From Proales similis (taxonomy: Eukaryota > Rotifera > Eurotatoria > Ploima > Proalidae): 64,000 bases of DNA. The stretch is taken from positions 310,001 to 374,000 of the forward strand of contig JAGVRJ010000003.1 of NCBI GenBank assembly GCA_019059635.1, in the 5' to 3' direction. Position numbers and translations under genes: made by a program. The notes below the pieces were generated by a model that ran no database searches, was not told the DNA's origin, and saw nothing but the letters and a program-made list of their open reading frames with translations. Shown piece after piece: positions 55,437-64,000 of this stretch (positions are counted from its first letter, which is position 1; each line of letters starts with the position of its first letter).

Positions 55437-58400
55437 ATGACCGGCATCTACATGGTATCGGCGCAGAAGCCGACCACAGTCACTCACAGTAAACTGGGTA
55501 GGCACACGGTCTCTAAATGGACATCTGATCTTTCTGAACGAACCAAATCAGGCCGAGTGACGTCGCCCACCGATCTAAACTTGGTCATCTGCAAATGCAG
55601 CATGATCGAAATCTACAAGGTTACCGCCGAGGGCCTCAAGTTCATGAAGCAGATCGGCATCTGGGGCGTAGTTGAGAACATGGACATCATTAGGCTCAAG
55701 GTTGGTTGAACGCTCTTGGACGCTGGCGTGGATAGACGCGAAATTAAGCCAAACTTGTGCGAGAGCAGAACGAGAGCAAAGATTTCATATTCGTGGCCAC
55801 TAGCAAACACGATCTGATGGTGTTGTCGTGCGAGGAGAACGCTGCCAACGGCTCTTACGAGATAGTCACTCGCACGCACGGAAACTTCAAGGACACAATC
55901 ACTCGCTACTCGTCTATTCGAATGATCAGCTCGATTGATTACTCGGGCAGCTCGCCAATAGTGGCCATCAAGTGCTACGACGGTATTCTCAAAACACTTC
56001 AGATTAGCAGCGAACAAAAGCAGCTTGACATCTCCACTCTTCGGTTGGAATCCGCTCGTCACTGTCGGCCTTCGCTTTCATTTGATTCTTACCATTTTAA
56101 AGCATGGAGGATTTGAACGTGATTGACTTTGCATTCTTGCGCGGCTACCAGGAGCCGACCATCGGCCTCATTTGCAAAGTAAACCGAACTCAACTCGCCC
56201 GTCTGCACCTCTGATGTCAATCGAAACAACAACAGGAGCCCAATTCGAGACTGCTGTTCAAGATCTACGAGTTGGACTCGAACATGAGCAAAGACGTGAC
56301 CAAACTGGTCTGGAAAATGGAGATATCCGACACTCAGGCATTTCTGATTCCAGGTGGGAGCTTGAAATTTGAAAGTGCCAACTGAACTAAAGCTCGACTC
56401 GAACAGTTCCTGAACCTTTGTGCGGGGTTCTAATCATCGGCTCTCAGCTGGTCACCTATGTGAGTCCCAGCCACGAAGCCCTTCACAAGACTCCTTCGTT
56501 TCTGGCCGTAATATGCGAAAATAACTCGAATAGCCATTAACTTGATAAGAAATCCATCGACCATTGTCTAGCAAGCTGAAATTACCAACTTTGCTCCGAT
56601 CGACTCGAACGGGCAGCGATTTTTGCTGTCTAATTCGCTTGGCAAACTGTTCCTAATGATTCTCGAGCCGTGTGGTACGTCTTCGAGCGACAGTCTGTTT
56701 GTCAGAGAGATAAGGGTGAGCATACAGGCCAAGTCGAGTGCTTTTTGAAATCCGATTGATTCTCAACCGACCGGTGTAGTTCGAAACATTGGGCGAAACG
56801 ACAATCGCCGACAACATAACTTACATCGACAACGGCGTCTTGTTCATCGGATCCAAGTTGGGCGACTCGCAGCTCGTCAAAGTAAACCTTGACATCGCCC
56901 TTCTAACTCAGGCGGTTAAATGAGCCAAATGACTGAGCAGCTCACGGCCGAGCCAAACTCGCAGGGCTCCTATGTCGAAGTGTTGGAAACGTACACCAAT
57001 CTGGGACCCATTCTCGACATGCTTGTGGTTGATGTGGAAAAGCAAGGCCAAGGCCAGCTGGTCACGTGTTCGGGAGGACACAAAAGCGGAAGTTTGCGAA
57101 TAATTCGCAGCGGCATCGGAATACACGAGAACGCCAACTTTGAGCTGGCCGGCATAAAGTCAATCTGGTCGCTGAGGATCAACTCGAGCCAGTTCCACGA
57201 CCACCTGCTGCTCTCTTTCTTTGGCTATACCAAGTAGCAAACTCGAGCTGAGCTCGCCCTGTTCGATTGTTTTTATCGCCACTCTTGCAAAGGATTTTCG
57301 GTCTTTGCGGCGACGAGTTCGAGGACAAAGAGCCGAACGGCTTCGAGCTCGCCGATCAAACCTTGTACTGCGCCAATGTAACTTGTGGCCAGCTTCTTCA
57401 GGTGAACAGAATTCATTCAGCAAGATAGAATTTTTTTTTCGAATCACTTGAACATCAAGGTCACATCCAGCTCAGTCCGCCTGATCAAGCCGATCAACAC
57501 GGAGACCAAGTTGGTGGCCGAATGGAAGATGACCCCCACCGAGCTCATCAGTGTGGCAGTTGCCGGCAACGAGAGCTGCCTGATTGCCAGCCGCGAGAAA
57601 CTCTTCTTCATATCGATCAAGGACGAATTTCTCATGCTGACCAAGTCGATCAGTTTAGAGCATGAAATCGCCTGTCTGGACCAGGCGATCATAAAAGGCC
57701 AGAGCATGTGTGCCGTTGGCCTCTGGCAGGACATATCGGCGCGCTTGTTCTCACTGCCTGACCTGGAGCCGGTGGCGAGCGTCTCGCTTGAAGGCGACGT
57801 TATACCTCGTTCGATTCTAATCGACACATTCGACCAAATCGACTACGTGTTCGTCTCGCTCGGCGACGGCTCTGTGATTAGCCACGTCATCGAGCGTTCG
57901 GCCGACGGCTCTTTCTCAATGACCGATCGGCGCAAGATTGTGCTCGGCACTCAGCCCACGCTGTTGCGAAAATTTCGAAGCAGTCGCCCGTTCGAGACCA
58001 ACAACCTGTTCGCCTGTTCTGACCGTCCGTCAGTGATATCAAGTATGAACCAAAAGCTCGTCTACTCGTCTGTAAATCTCAAGCAGATCGACTTTGTCTG
58101 CGAGCTGAACGCGGAAGCGTTTCCGCACTGTATCGCGCTGCTCAGTGCCGGCACTGTTCGAATCGGCACGATGGACAGCATTCAAAAGCTGCACATTCGA
58201 TCTGTGCCGCTGAACGAAACGGTGAGAAGAATCGTCTACCAGGCAGAGACGAAGACGTTCGGCGTAGTCTCGTTTCGAATCGACAATGTGCTATCGAACG
58301 GCGAAACGAGACCGCTCGAGGCGAGTGCGAGCACACTTTGTCCAAATCAGCAGCTGTGCACTCGACTCTCGACGCCCGAGACGAGCGAGCCGATTGAGGA

Positions 58401-59603
58401 AGCTTTATCCGCGTCCAAACAAGCCGCGTCTTCATCGAACGACCAGCCGAATGAATTCAACACCCAAGTGGTCAACTCGTTCATGCTTCTCGACCAGAAC
58501 ACGTTCGAAGTGCTGCATTCGGTGCAATTCTTGCGAAACGAGTACGCCGTGTCACTGCTGTCGATGACGTTCGACACCGAGCCAAACACGTGCTACTTCG
58601 TGGTCGGCTGTTGCATAGTCAACGATGAAGAGCCCGAGCCAAAAGAGGGCCGTCTCGTCTTGTTCCGCTACAGTGAGAACAAACTGCTGCCTGTGCTCGA
58701 AAAGGAGCTTAAAGGCGCGCCCTATTGCCTGAGCAACTACAACGGAAAGCTCTTGGTCAGCGTCAATAATTCACTGCGAATGTTCGAGCTCTCAAACGGC
58801 CAGCTCAACCAGTTGGCCCACTACTCTGACAATGTGTTTATAATTCACCTCAAATGCAAGAACGATTTCATTCTGATCGGTGACATGATGAAAAGCTGCT
58901 CAATCTTCACCTACAAGAGTGAATCAAGCTCATTTGAGTTGGTTGCGCGCGATCACACGCCAGTCTGGCTCAGCAGCGTGGACATAATTGACGACGACAA
59001 TTTCCTCATGAGCGACTCGTTCCTAAATGTGGTCAGCCTGCGCAAGGACAGCGGCCAGTCGAACGAAGAAGAGCGCAAGTGTCTGCAGACTAGCGGCTGC
59101 ATTCACCTCGGTGATCAGATAAACGTGTTCAGACACGGATCTTTGGGAATGCAGCAGCAGTCGAACGAAATGCTTGGCGACCACTTTCAGAACAGCGTGC
59201 TGGCCGGCACTGTCAACGGGGCCGTAATGCTATTCGCTCAGCTGTCCGAGACCATGTTCAAGATCCTCGACGAACTCCAGACCCGTTTGGGCTCGTTTCT
59301 GACCACAGCCGGCAAAATAAGCTTCGACAGGTGGCGCGATTTTGAGTCAGAGCGACGCGTCGAGCCCAAGCGCAACTTTATCGACGGCGACCTCATCGAA
59401 TCGTTCCTCGAGCTCTCGCCGGCTCAGGCCGCCGAATGTGTAAACGGTTTTACGGTAATTTTCCCTGTTCCCGCCTACGGCCCAGAATGCCTCTAAGCGC
59501 CTTGACTATCTAGATCAACAATTCGAACTTGGGACACAACAATGAACCGTTTTCAGTCAGCTACTTCAACAAGCTAATCGAGGAATTAAGCCGACTCCAT
59601 TAG
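55437..59603 (+). CDS. DDB1: DNA damage-binding protein 1, CUL4 ligase adaptor
   Basis: Twelve exons: 55437..55488, 55552..55700, 55766..56043, 56103..56178, 56236..56353, 56407..56507, 56572..56715, 56780..56881, 56938..57233, 57293..57401, 57460..59454, 59514..59603; 1169 aa, close to human (1140). Conserved blocks include [117 protein letters not shown] and [11 protein letters not shown]. These are the beta-propellers BPA, BPB and BPC of DDB1. DDB1 links CUL4 to DCAF substrate receptors and helps recognise UV lesions with DDB2. The last exon of 30 codons ends LIEELSRLH. Confidence 0.97.
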
Positions 59604-59910
59604 AAATTGACATGAATTCTCCTTAGAGCGCCTCTACATTTCGCCAAAATTTTTCTCTATGCCAACAAACTAATATTCATTCACGTCATGGAAAATAAAT
59701 ATATTTAACATCGATCGATCGATCTAAATCGCAAAATTCGCGTTTACAAGGCCATTAATGTTCAATTGCAGAGCAAATATCATGCGCAGACTTTCAACGT
59801 CATTGGTTAGTTATTAAGGAACGGAAATCGCTCTTTATTCTTCTTAAAGAGCCTTGAGGAATCGAATTTCATTTCAAATAGGTCTCGAAAAAGCGATCCA
59901 ATTGGCCGAG
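59604..59910 (+). terminator. DDB1 3' UTR and upstream region of receptor subunit 1
   Basis: 307 bp. AATAAA at 59694-59699 is the likely DDB1 poly(A) signal. The remainder holds the promoter of the first nicotinic-type gene. Confidence 0.5.
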
Positions 59911-61803
59911 ATGAAAATGTCGGTCTATAGGCTGATTTTGGAATGTGTCTGTATCTCTTGGCTGATCGAATGCACCACTGGTATGGCAGCAAATTTGAAT
60001 GAAAATCTGTAAATCGGGTGAACGAGGTTTGTCCAAGGTCATGAGGGCCAGAAGAAACTGGTTCGTAAGCTACTGGACGAGTATGAGATTCTGGAGGCCC
60101 CGACTTTGGACTCATTGACACCAGTCATCGTCAACATAAGCTTAAATCTGAATAACATCATCGAAATAGTATTTGCGACTTAATTTATGAAATTTAACTT
60201 CAAAAAAGAATTAAAAATTCGTTTTCAAGGATGAAAGAAACCAAAAGTTTGTGTTTATTGGCTGGGTGAATTTGGTAGGCTCGACTGCGGCCAATTATTC
60301 ATCGCAATTGATTGTTTAGTTATGCGGCCGGAAAAGATGTGGCTAGACCCGAGACTGGCATGGAATCCCGAAGAGTATAATCAGACCATGTACGTGGTAA
60401 TGTGGTCGAAAGACATCTGGCGCCCGGGTAAACTCAAGCAAAGTCTTTTTATACGCCCGTTGAGGTTATTGATTTAAAAAAGACATCTACTTGCACAATT
60501 CGGCGGTTGAGCCGATCCATTTAGATGATGAGGCTCGGTCATCAGTAATCAGCAGTGGACGTCTGACGAGATCTCAAACCAGAGTCTTCCACGTCAACTG
60601 TCAAATAAATGTCGAATACTTTCCGTTCGATTATCAAGAGTGCGAGATGGGATTTGCCAGGTAGGAAAAATTCTGGATAACGAAATAAAAAAGAAAAAAC
60701 TTGCCTGATGAACAAAAGCTGGGAGCAGGACCAACGGACAATATTGCTTCACAGCAATCGTCACGGAATAGATTTGACGGAATACCAAGAGAGCAGCGAA
60801 TGGGAAGTGCTAGGTAACGGACATCATTAGGACTTAAATTCGCAAGAAGGAATAACAGGGTGACCTTGTCGTAGATACCAAATGGGAGTTGTCAAACGCA
60901 ACTTTTAGCTGCTGTCCGGATTCGGACCCGTTCTCGTTTGGCACCTACTCGATTCAATTGAAACGCAGGTCGACCTACTATGTCTTGAACTTGCTGTTCC
61001 CGTGCGCCCTCATCTCCCTTCTGAGCGTGCTCGGCTTCTGCCTGCCGCCCGAAGGAGGCGAGAAGATCTCGCTGGTGATCACCAGTCTGCTCTCGATCAT
61101 CACCTTCGCGCAGACACTCAACGCCCTGATCCCGGAGAGCTCGCTCTCCGTGCCCAAGATCAGTGAGTACCTCCTGTCCGCCCTTGTGCTTGCCGATTCC
61201 CGCCAACCTCTTCTTTCTACCTTCTCTCTCTCTCTGTTCCTCTTGGCTTCTCAAAGCCATCTACTTCATGTTCGTAATGGTCAGCTGCGTCATGTCGATC
61301 GCCTGCAACGTGTTTGTGCTCGCCCTGCACCACCGCAGCCAGGATGCCCACTCGACCATGCCCCAGTGGGTGAGTAGCACTCTCGCTGCCTCTCTCGACG
61401 CCCTTTCCTCACCTGGTCGGTTCAGATGGATCGCTTCTTCTGTGGCTGGTTGGCCAAGATCCTGGGTCTGGCACAGACGCCTGCGAACAAAGTCAATCCG
61501 GTTCAGTCGGAGAACACTGAAACGCAATCCGACGAAGAGAGCAACAGGCCGGTTACCGAGCCAAAAGAGGGCGAGCTGCGCCAAAGGAAAGCACCTCTTC
61601 GATCTTCAGCTAAAAATTTGAATTCGACTGATGGTCCTGTCCGGGCTTCGACTCCAGAACACTCGAAATGGAAGCTTGCTGCGTTAGTGTGCGATCGGCT
61701 CGGAATAATCTTCTTCTCTCTGATCACATTAATCGCCAATTTGACTCTTTTCGTTTCTCTTGCGAACGCCCCAATCCCAATCAAATACTCCGATCAAATT
61801 TAG
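59911..61803 (+). CDS. Nicotinic acetylcholine receptor-like alpha subunit
   Basis: Nine exons: 59911..59980, 60038..60168, 60230..60274, 60337..60427, 60483..60660, 60719..60813, 60875..61162, 61257..61369, 61426..61803; 462 aa. A signal peptide is followed by LVRKLLDEYEILEAP, a loop D region WVNLMW, WNPEEYNQT, and the Cys-loop C-QINVEYFPFDYQE-C (13 spacing residues). Loop C has the vicinal pair FSCCPDSD, which marks an alpha-type agonist-binding subunit. TM1-TM3 and a charged loop precede TM4. M2 begins GEKISLVITSLLS; the -1' Glu predicts cation selectivity, but the usual outer-ring Glu at 20' is Ala. Each subunit would assemble into a pentameric ligand-gated channel. AATAAA at 61949-61954 follows the stop. 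Confidence 0.88.
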
Positions 61804-62143
61804 AATGGTCTCGGTCAAAGGCTTCACTTGTTCTTTTCCTGGATTCCGTCCTCATATGGCGCGCTGGGTTTTTGATGTCATAATCGGCAATCAACCGAAA
61901 TTAAAAAATGTTTATCCAATATTTCACAGCAAGCCATGCGTCATGAAAAATAAATATTCGATATGAACTCTGCTGTGTTTTTTATATCATTGGCTTTATC
62001 AGGATCAATAGCTGCAATAAGCATGCATGTTAAAAAGCTGTTTGAGGTTTCTCAAATGAAACTCGAAACGTTGCCACGTAAGATTTAATTGCCATTTTTA
62101 AGTCGCTCAAATCTACCTTGATCTTAAACCGCCATTCGAAAAA
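61804..62143. other. Spacer between the two receptor subunit genes
   Basis: 340 bp with the poly(A) signal of subunit 1 at 61949-61954 and the promoter of subunit 2. No coding exon is seen. Confidence 0.4.
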
Positions 62144-64000
62144 ATGAGGTTTCCAGTTTTGATTTTGGCTTCTATGCTCCAATTGATTAAAGGCCAAGCG
62201 ACAAAATTCACCGCCTTGCCAAGCAATGTCACAACCAGAGAAACACGGCCACAACTTATCGAAGAGGTACTAATTTCCGACCTTTTCAGCAATTACGACC
62301 CATCTGCCCGGCCCGTGCTGTCACATCGTGAAACTGTCGTGGTTTTTACCGACTTTCAACTACAACAGCTCATAGAAGTGGTAAGATGGATCCATGATTC
62401 AAACAAGAGGATAATTTTGTTCAATCGAGCTCGAAATTAAGAACGAAAAAGAGCAATACATTGTGTTAAATGGCTGGTTCAGATTTGTATGAAAGTTTAT
62501 TGGGCGCTTTTTGAAACTGAAGTTAATTTCATTGCGATTCGATAAGCAATGGGTAGATCAAAGGCTCAAATGGGATCCGAGTCTGTATGAAAACATGAGC
62601 TTTCTTAACATCGAGACGAGCCGCTTGTGGCAACCAGGTAGCAGAACGCGCTAATTGTCTATTTTAACTTGAATCAATCACCAGGAATGGAATTCTTAAA
62701 TGAACTAGAGGCTGTTGTCTACAATTCAATCGCAGATTTAAAAAGAATAAAATTCGAGGTGTTGGCTCTTTTGACGCATGAAGGACTGCTGACTGTTTCG
62801 CCTTGCCAAGTGTACAAGATTTCATGTTCGATGGATGTAACCAATTTCCCGATCGATACACAAACTTGCAATCTCGGACTTGGAACGTAAATTGGACTCA
62901 AAGAAATATTCAAAGAAATTGGAATTTAGAAAGCAAATTGAATAGGTGGGGAGCGTATATAGACCAGATTCATCTTGTTGCGCCCAGTTCTAGTCTGGAC
63001 TCATACTACTTCATTGAGAGCAACGAGTGGAGCATTGAAGGTAATCGCATGAAATCTCCTCAGTCCGATTACACATCCTGACTTGAAAATCAATGCCTAG
63101 GAACCAAGATTGTTGCCAAAAACTTCTCCTCACATCTTAACGAGACGATCAACGGGCAAATAATCAATAGGGATTATTCCTACATTGATTTTGTGATTTT
63201 GATTAAAAGACGCGCGATATTCCCGATCGTCAATCTCTTGTTCCCGTGCGTGCTCATCTCATTGCTGAGCGTTTTCGGCTTCTGCCTGCCGCCCGAAGGA
63301 GGCGAGAAGATCTCGCTGGTGATCACCAGTCTGCTCTCGATCATCACCTTCGCGCAGACACTCAACGCCCTGATCCCGGAGAGCTCGCTCTCCGTGCCCA
63401 AGATCAGTGAGTACCTCCTGTCCGCCCTTGTGCTTGCCGATCCCCGCCAACCTCTTCTTCCTACCTTCTCTCTCTCTCTCTGTTCCTCTTGGCGTCCCAA
63501 AGCCATCTACTTCATGTTCGTGATGGTCAGCTGCGTCATGTCGATCGCCTGCAACGTGTTTGTGCTCGCCCTGCACCATCGCAGCCAGGACGCCCACTCG
63601 ACCATGCCCCAGTGGGTGAGTAGCACTCTCGCGGCCTCTCTTGACGCCCTTTCCTTACCTCGTCGGTTCAGATGGATCGCTTCGTCTGTGGCTGGTTGGC
63701 CAAAATGATCAAATTCGGAATTGATAAAAGATCGATAATGGCTCGAAAAAATCGAGTTTCAACTGATTCCAATGAGCCGCAAGACTCAAAAAATCCGAAT
63801 GAAATCGAGCTTGCTTCAGCCAACCAGGCAAACCCGATGCGTTTTCGTCAAGTTATTCATTCTCTGCTGGAACAACAGAGAGAGTTGATTATCAAGTTAG
63901 ATCGAGCCCAAAAGGACAAAGAACAAGCCGAAAAGTGGAAACTGGCAGCATCCGTGTTCGATCGACTTTTTTTCATAATATTCTCTTTATTGACTTTGGT
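62144..64000 (+). CDS. Nicotinic receptor-like non-alpha subunit, cut by the right edge
   Basis: Exons: 62144..62380, 62442..62486, 62547..62637, 62685..62886, 62934..63040, 63101..63406, 63503..63615, 63672..>64000. A signal peptide starts MRFPVLILASMLQLIKG. Loop D reads WFRFQW and the Cys-loop C-SMDVTNFPIDTQT-C is intact. Loop C (FSSHLNETINGQ) has no vicinal cysteines, so it is a non-alpha or structural subunit. The M1-M3 region is almost identical to the upstream neighbour, including introns. The 45- and 91-nt exons match those of subunit 1, but the first two exons are fused here, an intron difference. The cytoplasmic loop ends in KWKLAASVFDRLFFIIF, the start of TM4; the stop is outside the window. 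Confidence 0.85.

Noticed and set aside
60301-60336. Exon 4 of receptor subunit 1 starting after GTTTAG at 60319
   Set aside because: That acceptor gives a stop codon in frame; the later acceptor at 60336 gives WVNLMW with the normal loop D spacing.

Overview
This window reads as nuclear DNA of a small-genome animal. Homologues of animal genes (DDB1, TBCD, gamma-tubulin, PHF12, TOM1, DDX55, MRPS33, CHCHD4, Hakai, KLF-type zinc fingers, neuronal calcium sensors, nicotinic receptors) sit on both strands, often 100-700 bp apart. Introns are mostly 45-65 bp, GT-AG with a few GC-AG. Several long genes are intronless, including TBCD (1184 codons) and a 799-codon receptor. I cannot name the species. 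The MACPF-EGF protein, a selenocysteine-containing selenoprotein W and the compact introns would fit a meiofaunal lophotrochozoan or another compact bilaterian, but that is inference. I see no transposon, tRNA, rRNA or CRISPR array.

Layout. 1-12 kb: the 5' part of a secreted-protein gene cut by the left edge, a secreted triple-rhodanese protein with degenerate active sites, a small secreted basic protein, a two-SH3 adaptor and an ankyrin/SOCS-box protein, all on the minus strand. 11.9-19.8 kb: one large minus-strand gene for a secreted MACPF protein followed by about 22 EGF-like domains. 20-23.4 kb: CIB2-like, MRPS33 and a KLF factor. 24.6-29.2 kb: a 50-aa protein, a secreted EGF protein, selenoprotein W with an in-frame UGA and a candidate SECIS, CHCHD4/MIA40 and Hakai. 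29.5-34.3 kb: TBCD and an F-box/LRR protein. 34.4-38.2 kb: three tandem neuronal-calcium-sensor genes. 38.2-42.5 kb: a gene-poor stretch. 42.5-49.9 kb: a small orphan gene, TOM1, DDX55 and gamma-tubulin. 50.3-59.6 kb: a divergent 7TM receptor, PHF12 and DDB1. 59.9-64 kb: two tandem nicotinic-type receptor subunits whose pore region looks recently homogenised by gene conversion; the second runs off the right edge.

Most genes are unrelated housekeeping or signalling genes packed by compaction rather than a pathway cluster. The exceptions are two local tandem families (calcium sensors and nicotinic subunits). TBCD and gamma-tubulin both serve microtubules, but they are about 15 kb apart and I would not read a functional cluster into that. 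Exon coordinates were derived by eye from splice consensus, reading frame and family alignment. Where exon lengths are given, the coding total is divisible by three.
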